The notes under the pieces were generated by a model. It ran no database searches, was not told the origin of the DNA, and saw only the letters and a list, made by a program, of their open reading frames with translations. Below are positions 1 through 13,401 of a stretch of 64,000 nucleotides of DNA, piece after piece. The stretch comes from Dioscorea cayenensis subsp. rotundata. Lineage: Eukaryota > Streptophyta > Magnoliopsida > Dioscoreales > Dioscoreaceae. The translations under genes and the position numbers were made by a program. Location: assembly GCF_009730915.1 (NCBI RefSeq), contig NC_052479.1:434001-498000 (forward strand), given 5' to 3'. Position 1 is the stretch's first letter; the number at the start of each line of letters is the position of its first letter.

Positions 1-8
1 GTATTACA

Positions 9-504
9 ATCCTTCCCTTAAAAATTTCGTCCTCGAAATTTATTAGCATTTATCCATCTGATATCACTGAATTTCACTTATTTGTTCCAAGACCTTGTTT
101 CTCTTGCTACAAATCTGCTCAATAGTAAATAATCACACTGCAATTCACTATATATCAGTCAATAAAGAGCATGCCAAACACCCTTTCTTTGGCATCTTTA
201 AGTTAAATCATTTTGGATAAAACCAACATATATCTCAACACATGATCCCGATCGCAGATCACACTCTATGCTTCTTTGTCTCAAATATCAAAAACCTACT
301 ATCAGTCCCTCAATCCCAATATCGCAACTTAGGGTTTTAACCTCGATTAGAGACTCTAAATACTTCTATTGGGCCCTTAACTTTATGTCTAATCACTACT
401 AACTCTCCAAGTCTAGACATGACTTCTAAACTTAGGCTCAGATCACAACCCGTGATCTTTACCAAACCGGGATATCTCAACCCTACTACTCGATACTCAA
501 AAGA
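9..504 (-). other. Residual internal region and polypurine tract of the LTR element
   Basis: This is what remains between the two LTRs. On the minus strand it ends with the pol-tail codons FRGRNF (about 43-25) followed by TTAAGGGAAGGAT (about 20-8), the likely polypurine tract. I see no clear primer binding site next to the LTR end at 505, which fits a deletion that removed the 5' internal part. Confidence 0.65.
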
Positions 505-3274
505 TGTCACACCCACTCCCTCTATCGGGGTAAATGTGGCACCCATCGCTAAAATTCCCTTTTAACTCGAGACCCGACACCGCTTTTAAACAAAATCGGA
601 CTCTCTGAAATCCACAATTTACAACTTCACACCAAATACGAGGTTCAAATACAGAAATACAATAAATACAAATACTCAAATTTGCGGGTACAACCGCTAC
701 TGAGATCACCACACCAATAACAAGAAAGAAAGAGAGGACCCACTGCAATCACTGACTCGACCCACGACTAGCGCTATACTCAATCGAGTAATATAGGGTC
801 ACGCTCCTGCTAGTTTACTAAAGACATTCGGTTGGTCGGTAGTGGCTTAATAATTTCAAATATTTAAATACGATTATATATAAAGTATATAAATACCAAG
901 CTGCTCAAATAATTTTCCAACTTTTCCAAAATACCAGAATTCTAGCAAAATACAATCTTTAAAGAACTCTTGAAACATAAATTCAACATAGATCGACATC
1001 GATTTGATTTTTCTCGGAAAACACAAATTTCGTGAGAGACTGCCCTCATCACAATTCAAAAATAACATAAATCTCGAATTCAAAATACAACAATACCTAA
1101 CACTCACCCAGCATAACATGGTCTAGAAAACTCTCTAAACCTTCGCCGTGGCAGCGGCTAGGTTCGAGCCGTCAAGAACTCATGTCCCATGACGTTGACC
1201 CATTCGGCTCGGTCGGTGACCCGACTAGCCCGATGAATATCCGATCGAGGGCTCTACACTCCCACTGGAGCGGCCCTCGTAGTAATCAATACCCGAGTCC
1301 ACCACGCCACCTCTAAAGGGTCGGCCCGTGGGGACCCACTCTCCGATGAGTCGGGCCTTAGCCCGTCGCCCATCAAAACCATCAAGTAAATCTGACAATA
1401 ATACCATCTCAGTATAAATCATAACACGGGATCCTTTTTCCGGGACAAGTATTCACATCACGAAATAAACATTATTTTTCCACAAAGCCAATGCCAAAGC
1501 GTATAATAATGCGACAATACCGAGTAAAGCCTGGGATCACGATACCATTCCTATACCGAGGAATGAAAACCAATTCTATTAACAATGCTTGATAAAACAT
1601 CTTTAATATGCTCACATGGTTTCATGCAAAATCACTCCAAATCAAAGCATATATACCCATCAAAAATAAATACAAGAATTGAATGATTAAATCACATATA
1701 CATGTATTTTTACTATTCACAAATACGTATAATTATACAAAACGAATGTATCAATACGGTTATCATGAACATCAATGGCAAACAAATATACGTATATTTC
1801 AACTATATATGGAATCAAACATGATAAAATGAAATACTTAAACATTTATTTCCAAAATACTAGCCATTAAACAATTATTTCAAAATAATAATAATTAATC
1901 AATTATTTAAAATAATAGCCACTACCAACTCACCTGGTGTCCTTGGGTTCCTTCCTAGGCCCGGAACTCTCTCCTAAGCCTGAACAACACCTAACAGAAT
2001 AATATAACAAAATAAATACTACATTTAAACTCAAAATAAAATACATAATAATAGACTCTCTATTGGCCCACTCACTCCAATCGGTTAAAAATCCGACCTT
2101 GCATAATCCAACGGCTTTCGATTGTATTTAAACAAACTCGGGTTTAGGCTAAAGCACTCTTTGAATCAATCCCGAACCCGATCTTAATTGCATCGAACCA
2201 AACTTAATTTTTACTTGAACCCAGACCTTGAACCAACTCAGTTCTTACACAAAATCCATTGAACCAACTTGGTTCAGTCCAAAAATCCTTAACCCAAATC
2301 AATTGAACCAAACCCAAACCATCTCAACTTGATTTGATCAAACCCAACTCAACAAAAACCAATTCGACTCAACCCGATTTCAATTTGGTTAAACCCAACC
2401 AGTTCAATCTAACCATCATCATTAACACCTTAATCATCATCATCATCAATTTAATTAACTAAACCAAACCCTAATCTCGATTGCTACGGTGATGCTACGA
2501 TAGAATCCGTGAAACATCTCCACCAATCCAAGCGATTTCATCACGCAATACTGAGGTTTTTAACACAAAAATAATTTCACAACAACACTCTCATCAACTC
2601 CATCATAATTTCCTCAAAACAAATTCATTATTTCCTCCAAAAATCACCCAAAATACATACATCTAAACATACACAAACATTAAACAAAAACAACACCAAA
2701 GAAGACCCTTACTAAAGCAAGTAGCTACTCCCGTGAACTCCCTCCCGCGATCTCCAAATCTTTCTCCTTAAAAACCTCTAATTTCTCCCATTTCTTCATA
2801 ACTCTCGGGATTCTGTAGCAAAAATGGTGGAGAAGAAGATGAACAACACTGAGCTCTAGATTTTTTTCTCAATTAACTCTTCAGCCGAAATTCACTTTTT
2901 AGTCCCTCAAAACTTAACTTCTTACAAAACAGTCCCTGAAAAAAACCGCCCAATAGTCCTTGAGTTATGAAATAGTATTCTCAAAAGGTCCTTTCAAATT
3001 ATCCAATGGTCCCTGGATTATAACACAATATTTCAAAAAGATCCCTCCATCTTACCTTTCAGTCCTTGGTTTTCGAAACATTTTATATCAATCCTTTTTC
3101 ATTTATTCTTTAACCCAAAAATCTTTTTAAAAACTTTTTACATTTAAGTCCTTGTTCTTTTTCACTTGGGTTTCTCACCAAAATTACTACGTACAAAAAA
3201 ATCTTCTACTGCATTGTAGTAATACCACGAATATATTTTCCAAGCAGTTATCCACGAGTTCGAGGGGTATTACG
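505..3274 (-). repeat. LTR, first copy (5' LTR on minus strand)
   Basis: On the minus strand the LTR starts CGTAATACCCC (canonical TG start mutated to CG) and ends in TGTGACA at 505. It is about 2770 bp and aligns end to end with the solo LTR at 27691-30482 in the opposite orientation. Examples are 1130-1420 against 29600-29860, and 2820-3260 against 27700-28140. Short ORFs inside it do not resemble genes. Confidence 0.85.
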
Positions 3275-3286
3275 AGTTGCCATCTT

Positions 3287-5833
3287 CTACAAGCATGTGC
3301 CAGCATCTTTATCAACAATATATTGCCCATCAGGTCCTAGAACACGATCTTTGGGTACCCGACCATGTTGTTGTGTAAAAGAAAAGCTGAATTCTTTTAA
3401 CTTTTCCAATTTCTTAATTATCCTAGGGCAGTGTGTGGATGTAATTTTTTTCATTGCATCTCTTCTTTTATGTATTCTTATCATGACTTGGGTTCTTATC
3501 ATTTCATTCATCGTCACAATTCCCTTAATCCTAGCCTCCAAAATATGCCCATTGAAGCATTCACACATATTATTGAGCAGTATATCACACTTGAATCTTG
3601 TTTGAAAATGAGACACGCTCCAGGTGTTTGGGGGATGTTTTTTTCATGTATTGAAAAGGCACCTTCAGATAATTCTTTCAAGTTGTCCATGGCTCTCTCA
3701 AATGAAGCTAGATTTGTTGATGTGGCACATCTCCAAACTTGGTCTTTAAGGGTTTTTACCCCTATAGGTTTTTCCTAAAATTAGAGTGGATGTGCCTAAC
3801 ACGGAACCTGTGTTCACTATGAGGAAAAAGTTCTTCTATTGCAGGGATTAGTCCCTGATTTTAGCCAACACCCACAGACACAACAAGAATCCCATCAAAA
3901 TGAAAAGCAGATTAAAAGTATTAGGCGATTGTAATTAACAAGCTAAAGAGGCAGTGTAAATAAACATAAGTGCAGGGACAAATTTAACAAACTCGATCGA
4001 ATTATTAAATTGAATGATCACTAAACTTTTACTATATGAAATAGATGAAACAAAATAATCTAATCATGATGAATTAAGATCACAGTCCTATAGATAATCT
4101 AATCATGATGAATTAAGATCACAGTCCTATAGATAATGTAATCATATTGGATTAAGAAAATATATAGCTAATATAATGACATGATAAATTAAGATCACAG
4201 TCCTATAGGTAAACTAATCATATCGAAAATCAATAAAATAGAACCCGACCTTCCGCCTATCACTCATAAAAGGCCCGATGATAGCTCGTTTGTCATTCTG
4301 AGGGTCCTCTCGCGAGTAACTCAAGAACCATTTCCGAGTTTCCTTGGTTTCTCACTCACGATGGCCCATGCAATTGGAGTACGTGGAGTCATTTGCATCC
4401 ACTCCCTATCTCTGTCGCGATGCCCTCCATAAAGTCCCTTTAAAAAGCATCCATCCACACCCGATGACATTCCCTACAACCTGCCGAAAACCTTCTTTGA
4501 GGGGTGCCAAGCAAACATACATTGCTTGAAATACCCCTGCATGACATTTGAATTTGACTGTTGAACCTGGGTGGCTTCTCAATAGCTCCAACCTGTAGTT
4601 ATATAATCCTGCCATCTGACCCTCATCATCTCCATCTATAAGCCTAGTGCATATCACAAAATAGAACAAGAAATGGATCAATTAATAATGTAGACCAAAA
4701 GAATATGTGTTTATAAACTTTACTTATAACCATAAATCTTACCTTAGGGCAATGCATTTGGCCCTATATCTTTGATTAACCTACTAATTTGAACTTCCCG
4801 ATTTGTTTTTACTTGCTTGGATGATACACTGTATCTTCCAAGATGGAGTCTCCTCGAATTGTTCCAAGTATGCCTTTTGCAATCCAATCAGCACTGACAT
4901 GTCTGTTGTTGTGGTCCCTTGTGCATTCGTGGTTTAAATAGCCTGATTTTATTTGCACCGTGGCCTTGTCTTTCAACATTGGCGATGCCCATAAATAGAA
5001 CGGGCAACCTCTCTTGCAGAATGCCCTGCATCTGTCCTTATCATTTGGCCTGAAGTTCATTACAAATCTATGCTTAATCCCATAATTTTTGACTGCTTCC
5101 TTGAACTGCTTGAAGCTCCTGAACTTCATCCCAATTTTAAAGTGGGGATCCTTCATGTCACATTCCTCATTGAATTGAGAATAGTTTGGTTTTTCGGATT
5201 GTAATTCATCTTCATCGATAGATGAGCATGAATGTAATTCTTCGAACTCGCATAATCGGACTCCATTCCATCATCATTACTCTCAAAGTTTGTTGGTTTT
5301 CCACTCACGGGGAACAATTTACCTGCAGCTTCTCCATCTTGGTCATCTAACTCATCAGTAAAACTCCACTCAGAGTCATGTATTTCACTGCCCTCTTCAT
5401 CATGGCTATGCTTTTTGTCCTTTCCCTTGTTTAGCAACCTAGCCTCTAAGTCACTGTCTCCATCTACATGCTCATCAAAAACACCAGCATTGGCACCACC
5501 ACTAATTTTAACACACACAAGCACCTCCCTAGTTGAGTTCACACTCTGGGCCATCAAAAGAGCATCCATGTCATTTTTTATCTCCCTCATTGCTTTGAAC
5601 TCAGTGAAGGAATCCAGCCACCATATACTGCAGAGATCAACATTTAAATTGAACTCCTTAGCCATACTAAGCAACTCAATCTCGGACATCCGATCGGTAG
5701 CTACGAAATCCACATAACCTGCCAGTCCTTCTATCCCATCAATGGTGTAATGCATTCTTATACTAAACAATTCGAGCATCTGCACTTTGAAATGGAAGTA
5801 CAAGACTTGGTGAATATAGATTAATGGCAACAC
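3287..5833 (-). pseudogene. MuDR-type (MULE) transposase, degenerate
   Basis: Four minus-strand blocks match MULE transposase in order. First, 5833-5153 holds an acidic N-terminal region. Next, 5156-4809 is the Mu DNA-binding domain (begins PHFKIGMKF; CxxxC-like cysteines in CRAFCKRGCPF). Third, 4681-4260 is the start of the catalytic domain (GLYNYRLELLR, then FQAMYVCL, GCGWMLFKG and, after frameshifts, PIAWAIV and MSDR). Last, 3775-3287 is the downstream part, with WRCATSTN, KCDILLNNMCECFN and HILEARIKGIVTMNEMIR. The middle of the catalytic domain is missing and replaced by unrelated sequence (about 3780-4260), and frames change between blocks, so it is dead. The first block has no ATG at its open start (TTG), so the true N-terminus is uncertain. 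No terminal inverted repeats were firmly identified. Confidence 0.85.
4055..4225. repeat. 39-bp tandem repeat inside the broken MULE
   Basis: Two near-identical 39-bp units (4055-4093 and 4094-4132; core AATCATGATGAATTAAGATC) are followed by two decayed units to about 4225. It lies in the stretch (about 3780-4260) that interrupts the transposase, so it belongs to a later insertion or an internal expansion. Confidence 0.8.
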
Positions 5834-7220
5834 AAGCTAAGTAGAGTACAAATTAGATGATTATATGGCAATGAGAACATGAATTTAAAGTATATATTCA
5901 ATATCACGAGTAGAACAAAAAGATGGATAATAAAAAAATATAGTAACTCGAGTAACAAACTCAGTCAAAGAATAAAAACAATAATCAATGACATCTACCA
6001 TTGCTCCAAAAAACCACATTAAATCTAAACATGGATAACCAAATTGCACTGACAACTTGAAACCATCTATAAACATCATAAAGAATACAACATAACCCAA
6101 ATTTCGTTTAACACATGAATTGGGGAAAAAAACCAAAATGGCACTATACACAATCAAATTTTAAATGAGGTACCATATAGGCAACATAACAGGACAAGTG
6201 AATCCAGGGTTATACTAATTTCAAATAAAGGAGAATCATTTAACTGGATTGCAACAAAAGACCCAACATCACTTTAAAAAAAAAAAAAACTCCATGACAT
6301 TCATACAGCTGAGCAAAATAATTTTACAAGATTGGAGCTTCATAATATAATAAGTTCATCATCATCTGGAATTTTTTGGCACAAATTTCTTCTAAATCCT
6401 CAAACCTGACAAAGCTAAACCCATTATGTATAAGACTTTAGGTGCTTTATTACTTTATGTACACTTTTATCAAATGATCATTTTGAAAGGGGACCACATT
6501 AAAGGGGACAATTCCTCAGTATGCACATGTTGTACAAGTTATTGCGGGATTTAAACACAAAAATTATCACCAAGCAGATACATAGTGGTATAAAAACAAG
6601 ACCAGAACAAGCCAACACTCCTTAGATATAAAAACAAAACAATTGTATTATAGAGCCCCCAAGTCCAGAAATCATCATTACGATGTAAACTATAACAAAA
6701 TCCACAACCTTAGTGTTAGGGGTTTTACGAGGAAAAAAATAAGTCTTCTTGTACTGCAGTGCGTCAGTCCCCGATGCGCGCTTCTCCCAGTTCACGACAT
6801 CACCACTAAAAGCAAACTCGTCCGCTTGAGCGCGTCAGAGGTTGCAAAAACTTCGATACGTCTCTTTCCTCGATGCGAGAGAGGAAGTCCGAGCGATCTT
6901 CGGATGAGTGGGCGGTGGGCGGACAAGGCGATGGTCACCAACAACTAGGGGCAATGCTGTGCTCCTCGGGAGATGGTGATGTTCGGTCGTCGATGTGGCG
7001 TCATGGCCGGCGTGAGGCGTCACCGTGGAACAATCGAAGGATGTTCACTGCTGAGTCAACTTCTCCCGTACCGCCACGTAAGGGAAAGAGGCGAGAGACA
7101 CTCGAATGACTCACCGGTGAACATAAATTGAAAATCAATGACCGTTTTGATTCAAATTGAACTTAAATGATCATTTTGAAAATAAAAGTAAAGTTCAGTG
7201 ATTATTCAGAAATTAATCCT
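5834..7220. other. MULE 5' flank with a GC-rich patch; otherwise featureless
   Basis: No gene is recognised. 5840-6690 is AT-rich. 6700-7110 is clearly GC-richer, with several short overlapping ORFs that resemble no family, and may be the 5' end or an acquired fragment of the MULE. 7110-7220 is AT-rich, of the kind seen at MULE ends, and then runs into the gap. Confidence 0.4.
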
Positions 7221-8220
7221 NNNNNNNNNNNNNNNNNNNNNNNNNNNNNNNNNNNNNNNNNNNNNNNNNNNNNNNNNNNNNNNNNNNNNNNNNNNNNNNN
7301 NNNNNNNNNNNNNNNNNNNNNNNNNNNNNNNNNNNNNNNNNNNNNNNNNNNNNNNNNNNNNNNNNNNNNNNNNNNNNNNNNNNNNNNNNNNNNNNNNNNN
7401 NNNNNNNNNNNNNNNNNNNNNNNNNNNNNNNNNNNNNNNNNNNNNNNNNNNNNNNNNNNNNNNNNNNNNNNNNNNNNNNNNNNNNNNNNNNNNNNNNNNN
7501 NNNNNNNNNNNNNNNNNNNNNNNNNNNNNNNNNNNNNNNNNNNNNNNNNNNNNNNNNNNNNNNNNNNNNNNNNNNNNNNNNNNNNNNNNNNNNNNNNNNN
7601 NNNNNNNNNNNNNNNNNNNNNNNNNNNNNNNNNNNNNNNNNNNNNNNNNNNNNNNNNNNNNNNNNNNNNNNNNNNNNNNNNNNNNNNNNNNNNNNNNNNN
7701 NNNNNNNNNNNNNNNNNNNNNNNNNNNNNNNNNNNNNNNNNNNNNNNNNNNNNNNNNNNNNNNNNNNNNNNNNNNNNNNNNNNNNNNNNNNNNNNNNNNN
7801 NNNNNNNNNNNNNNNNNNNNNNNNNNNNNNNNNNNNNNNNNNNNNNNNNNNNNNNNNNNNNNNNNNNNNNNNNNNNNNNNNNNNNNNNNNNNNNNNNNNN
7901 NNNNNNNNNNNNNNNNNNNNNNNNNNNNNNNNNNNNNNNNNNNNNNNNNNNNNNNNNNNNNNNNNNNNNNNNNNNNNNNNNNNNNNNNNNNNNNNNNNNN
8001 NNNNNNNNNNNNNNNNNNNNNNNNNNNNNNNNNNNNNNNNNNNNNNNNNNNNNNNNNNNNNNNNNNNNNNNNNNNNNNNNNNNNNNNNNNNNNNNNNNNN
8101 NNNNNNNNNNNNNNNNNNNNNNNNNNNNNNNNNNNNNNNNNNNNNNNNNNNNNNNNNNNNNNNNNNNNNNNNNNNNNNNNNNNNNNNNNNNNNNNNNNNN
8201 NNNNNNNNNNNNNNNNNNNN
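7221..8220. other. Assembly gap (1000 N)
   Basis: A run of exactly 1000 N, the usual size given to a scaffold join of unknown length. The gypsy pol begins right after it, so the missing part probably held the 5' LTR, gag, protease and the start of RT. Confidence 0.99.
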
Positions 8221-11200
8221 CAAGGAAGATGGAAGTTTGATCCGAGGAGAGCTGGCCATTGTTAAAACCAAGAAAACTAATCGAAGCCGGTTTCATAAGG
8301 GAGGAAAAGTACCTAATCTGATTGCCAAAGATAGTGCCTCGCCAAGAAGAAGAAGTGGGCAAATCTAATTTGTGTGGACTTCAGGGACTTAAACAAAGCA
8401 TGTCCCAGATGATTTTCCACTACCTATTATGGAAAATCATGATTGATAACACTTCCTCTTATGAGATGCTTTCTCATGGATAGTTTCTCGGGTACAACCA
8501 AATTAAGATGGACCCAGAGGATGAAAAGCATACTCAAGGCCCGGACACCAATAGTATCTACACGCTATAAAGTTATGCCATTTTTGGACTAAAGAATGCG
8601 GGGCAACATATCAAAGAGCTATGACGTAAGATTTTTGATGATTTGATTCACCAAGTCGAGTGCTAGTGTAGATGATTTGGTGCGTAGACATCAATCAAAA
8701 GATCAACACCTTAATGACTTCAAGAACGGTGTTCGATCATGATCAGGGAAATATAACTTGAAGATGAACCCTGATGAAATGTGCATTTTGGGTATTGTCC
8801 GAAAATCTCGATTCGCCGTGGAGGCAAATCGAGGAATAGAGATTGATCCTTCCAAAAATTATGGCAATCATAGAAATGCCACCTCCAAAGACATTGAAGC
8901 AGCCTAAGGTCCTTTCAAGGACGCTCTCGTCTATATCCAAGATTCATCGCCAATCTTTCATGCAGTAAGCCGCTCAAAGTTGGTAAAAAGGATGTCCCTT
9001 TTATGGGACAATGAATGCCAAATTGCTTTTGAAGAAATCAAGCGCTTATTTATTGAATCCCCAAAGGTTAGCAGGCACTAATTGAAGGAAAGCCATTGAT
9101 TTTTATACACAACGGCCTTGATGGATCACTTGAGCTCTACTAGCCCAAGAGAATGAAGAAGGAAAGGAGAATGCCCTATACTATCTTAGTAGAATGTTGG
9201 TGGGTGACGAAAAACAAATATACACCCAATAGAGAAGCAATCGCCTCTCCTTGGTGTTTGCGTAGAAAGAAGCTCGCATTATTTGCTCTCACATAAAGTT
9301 ATTCTTATCTCAAGAATAGACCCACTCAAGTATTTGATGACCAGGCCACTACTTACCGAAGATTGGCGAACGAGTCATCGATACTCATGAGTTCGGCATA
9401 ACTTATACTCCACAAAAAGCAATCAAAGGTCAAGCATTGGCAGCATTTTTCTGGCGGGCGCGATCCTTTTGCCCGATGAATCTCCCTTGAGATGTGACTC
9501 CCGATGAAGAGACTTTGGCGATTGAAGCTGAAAAACAATGTTGCGCGCATGTACGATGGAGCTTCTTCGACATAAACCAAAGCTATTAGACCAAAAATTC
9601 CTCAAGTTAGAGCGCGTATCGACTCATCTTCATTTCTCCCGAAGGTGGATCCTAAGATACTTTCTTGTCAAAAGCCATGTACCAACAATGAAGCGTAATA
9701 TGGAAGCCCATCACCGATTGGAGCTAGTGCAACAAGATGCGGGGATTCAAAGCTCGCATATATATGATGGCTATTCACAACTCATTATAAATCAGTCAAG
9801 GAAGTTTCAAGACTCATAAACTAGAACTCCCTTCAGATCATCGAGAGTTATCTGAATTGTTGAAGCAAATTTCGATGTTGTCGAGAGAGTTTCTGTGTCG
9901 ATCATCGGAAAAGCGTAGATAGTTTGAGCCAAATTGCAAAAAGAGTCTAGTCGATCCAGCATCAAGAGGAGATCCAAGTCACCATTCGAACAGCGTAGTG
10001 CTAGTTCATGCTTTTTGATGAAGAATTAGAAAAGCAAGAAGCTCAAAAAGAAGAAATTCCGAGTATGGTTGAAGATGATTGAGAGCCTTTCATTAAATAC
10101 TTGAAGTATGGCGAGCTCCCTGATGAAAAAGTCTCGAGCCATGCAAATAAAGAAAAGTAGGCGATGAGGTTTCACTCTTGTTACATGATGTTCTCTATCG
10201 AAGATCATATGATCAACCCCGCTAAGATGTCTCTCGAAGGAGGAGTCTCAAGAAGTCATGCATGAAGTCCATTCTCTGGGTATTTGTGGAGCTCACCACC
10301 AGACCAAGATGCATGAAGATTAAACATATTGGGTACTCATCGTCGAGCATGATTAACGACTGCCTACAATATGCAAGACAGCTAGCAACTATGCTGCCCA
10401 TGGGATTTCATCTCATCAACACCCTAATCCCTTACACCCTACAATCTCTTCATGGCCTTTCGAGATGTGGGGACTCGAGTGATAGGTCCATTGAGCCACC
10501 ATACTATCAAGAGGGCATCGCTTATATTGGCCGCCACCGACTATTTCTCACGCTGGTACGGGAGTCATTCCTTTAAAAGGAAGTAAAGGCGTAAAAACAT
10601 TATCAAGTTCTTCTTTAAAAGATCATGTGCTATGCAAATTTGGGACGCCTTAGAAGGATCATCTCCGATAACCAGCAAAGCATTCAAAAAGTTTCAGTTG
10701 GAAGGTTTGCTCAACATCACAAAATAGATTGAGAGGTATTCCTCATCTATAATGCTAGAGAGCAAAATGGTCCTCTCGAAGCATCTCAATAAAACAATAT
10801 CCAAATTGTTGAAGAAAGCTAGTTTCAAAAGTCAAAAGGGATTGGCGTACGAAAAAGTTCTCAAGTTTTATGGGCATGCGAACAACGTATCGAACACCGA
10901 CTCAATCAACACCATACCTGCTTGGTATTTGCACGAATGCCTCTTCCACTTGAAGTCCAAATTCCATCTTTTGAGAATTGTTCTTACAAAACGAATCTAA
11001 CTCACAAAATGAAGATAGAGTTCGGCCATGCTGGATGAGCTTGATGCTTTTAGATGAAAGTAGCGCTAGAGGCCCAACAAAATCTTTGAAGTCCGCAAAG
11101 CAAGATGGCTCGAGCTATAATAAGATGGTCTTATGACCGAAAACGTTTCAGAGAGATGGTATGGGTGTTAAGAAGACCAATCATCACACAAGCATGCCTG

Positions 11201-11345
11201 GGGCAAATCTAAGTCAAATTGGAAGGCCCATATATGGGAGGTCGCCCACGGGTTGAGGGGCTTATCAACTAGTCGACGCGGCGGAAAGCGAGACCTCATG
11301 CCACCCATCAACGCGCCGCTGATATTATCCGTGATGTATATGTAA
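8221..11345 (+). pseudogene. Ty3/gypsy (Tat-like) pol remnant: RT, RNase H, integrase
   Basis: Translation in shifting frames gives pol domains in order. RT is at about 8240-8690 (KLIEAGFIREEKY, CVDFRDLNKACP, SFMD, then MPFGLKNAG). RNase H is at about 9080-9480 (ENALYYLSRMLVG, TPQKAIKGQALA). Integrase is at about 10190-11340: the HHCC region (HSGICGAHQTR), a catalytic core with LAATDYFSRW and ISDN, the VEAFNKTI-like region, and a C-terminal part (AYNKMV, MVLVLRRP, PINARRLK). The style of RT and integrase fits the Tat/Athila side of Ty3/gypsy. Many stops and frameshifts break every domain, including the YVDD active-site area, so it is inactive. The 5' part is lost in the gap. The likely polypurine tract is at 12821. 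Confidence 0.87.
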
Positions 11346-12820
11346 TGCATGATTTGGAAATGCTAAAAGAAAAGAAGCAAAACAAAAACAAAACAAAAAC
11401 AAAATAGAAGAAGATGAATATAAAAAATAGAAGAAGAAGAACTTTGTGTTTGTTCTATGACGGAATGTCCAAATAGGTTTCTTGTTTGAGATAAGTTGGT
11501 CAAGCATAGTATATGTTTCTCGAGGTAAAATTACGAGTTCTTTTTATCTTTGTTTCTCTTTTGAATAAAAGCGCATTGTAGAAGGGGAAGGTTTGTATTT
11601 GTCTATGACGGAACGTCCAGAGGCTCTTTGTTTGAGCAAATTGGTCAAGCATACATACATGCTTCTCGAGGCAAAACACAAATTTTATTATGTTGTTTTT
11701 CTTTATCAAATTGAATAAAGATATGATTCCATGAATTTTGAAATGATTCTTGTAAGTTTTGTTTTAGGAGACTACATGCAAATCTTATAAGAAGCTATGA
11801 GATCGAATAAAAAAGGAAAAGACACCAAGCGAAGTGATAAATTTTTGAAGGCAAAAATCTGCAGTCATGAAAGTGCTGTTTTGATCAAGTAGCTCATCGG
11901 GCATCCAAGTCAACTCTGATCGCTATGAAATTTTAACCACATCATAAACATAGGAGGATAGTCAATATCAACGGTTGAAATTAAATTTTGAGTTCTGATG
12001 ATTTTTAAAGAATTCTAAACTTCAAGATAAGATTCAGAAAATTTGTCCTCAAATGACCAGAGTTGATCAAAGCTTCATCGGATGATGATAACTTCTCTGA
12101 TTAATCTGAAAATTTTAGTGAAGCTTTGAGACGTTATGATTCTTCATGTGAACGGTTATGATTATATTTTGAAGTTCATGAAATTTCAAACCAAATTCGT
12201 GACTCGCAGCAGCAAAATCCATTGATAATTGTCATGGAAACTGTTTGTCATCAAGTTAATGATCAAATGGTTAGAAGTATTGGGATCTTCTTGAAAATAT
12301 TTTGGACATGTACAAGACGTCTTCGTCTCCAGTATGAACGGTGGAGATTGAGTTTGAGGCCCATTTACCTCTGTAGAAATTCATAAGTTCAAATCAAATT
12401 TTGTTAAACATTGCGGTCTCCATTGTTAATTTTCAAGTCGATGATCAAGTGGTTTAATCTTTCTTGGTACTTATGAAATTTTTATTTACACTCAGATTAT
12501 TTCTCTTTGAGTTGGATGGCTGAAATCACGTTTGGAGTTTGGCACATTAAAAACATTACTCAAACAAACAAAAAGAAAAACAGAGAGAGAGAAAATTGGA
12601 GAGATTCTGTAAAAAGTAGGGGAAGAAGCTACACATGAAGTCAGAGTTTTTGTTAGAAAGAAAAAGAAAAAGAAAGAAAAAAGCTTATGAATTGTGCAAA
12701 TTGTGCGAATTGAGCAAAAATATCATGGAATGGGAATAAAACTTCAAATGGGCTGAAAATTTTTGAAGTTTGAAAATTCTTGTACCTTCCTCCCTCAACT
12801 ATTGTTTGTGAGGAAGCTAC
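11346..12820 (+). other. 3' untranslated internal region of the gypsy element
   Basis: No coding capacity is recognised between the end of integrase and the polypurine tract. It includes an imperfect direct repeat of about 110 bp (about 11432-11535 and 11580-11690, sharing CTATGACGGAA, TTGGTCAAGCATA and TTCTCGAGG) and purine-rich patches near 12550-12700. Confidence 0.55.
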
Positions 12821-12840
12821 AAGGGGGGCATTTGTTTATA
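12821..12840 (+). other. Polypurine tract and probable 3' LTR start of the gypsy element
   Basis: AAGGGGGGC at 12821-12829 is followed by a TG-start sequence (TGTTTATA at 12833), at the expected place downstream of a plus-strand gypsy pol. The 5' LTR is lost in the gap, so there is no second copy for comparison and the LTR's right end could not be fixed. Confidence 0.55.
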
Positions 12841-13401
12841 TGGAATTTTTAATTCCTAATTCCATAAAAATTTATTATTAAAATAAAATAATAATAATAA
12901 ACTATATAAAAATATGGAAAAAAGAGAGGGTTTGAAATGAAAATAAAATAAGCAAATTCAGAAGATAGAGAATATTTGAATTCAAATTTTTGAAAGATCT
13001 CTGAGTTGAGGATTTCGTGGATGTTGAGGATTCGGGGAAACAAGAAAAAGGAGGAGAGGAGAAGAAGGAAAAAGAGAGAGGACGAGTAAGGTGTGAGACT
13101 CGGAAAGAAAGAGAGAAGAAAGATAGTAGGAAAAGAAGCAAGTTAGGGAGGACGTAGAAACTTTTGGCAGATAAAAGGACTGACTGGAATGTATCATGTC
13201 TTTCGGTTTCTCTCATTTAATATGATTTTTGCACGTGTAAAGAGAACCGGATGCCTGTACTCTATATTAGTATGAATTTTATTTTATTTTATAATTATTA
13301 TAATTTTCTTTTTTTCTTTTTTTTTCATGCGTTTAAAGAAAAGTGGATGCACGTACATGCATTTGCCTGATTCCTTTCTCCTTCTAAAAATATATATAAA
13401 A

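Larger units (their letters stand above)
1..3274 (-). mobile_element. Ty3/gypsy LTR element with collapsed internal region (partial)
   Basis: Read on the minus strand, one whole LTR (3274 to 505) is followed by only about 496 bp of internal sequence (504 to 9). A polypurine tract and the first 8 bases of a second LTR (TGTAATAC) come next, at the window edge. The LTR matches, over its length, the solo LTR at 27691-30482. Just before the polypurine tract the minus strand encodes FRGRNF, a motif typical of the end of pol in chromovirus-type Ty3/gypsy elements. No gag, protease, RT or integrase is left, so the element is an internal-deletion derivative that cannot move alone. Assignment to the Del/Tekay lineage is inferred from LTR size (about 2.8 kb) and the pol tail only. 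The second LTR lies outside the window, so its target duplication cannot be checked. Confidence 0.82.

Noticed and set aside
7167-8362. Four long open frames (over 350 codons) across 7.2-8.4 kb
   Set aside because: They consist almost wholly of N from the assembly gap.
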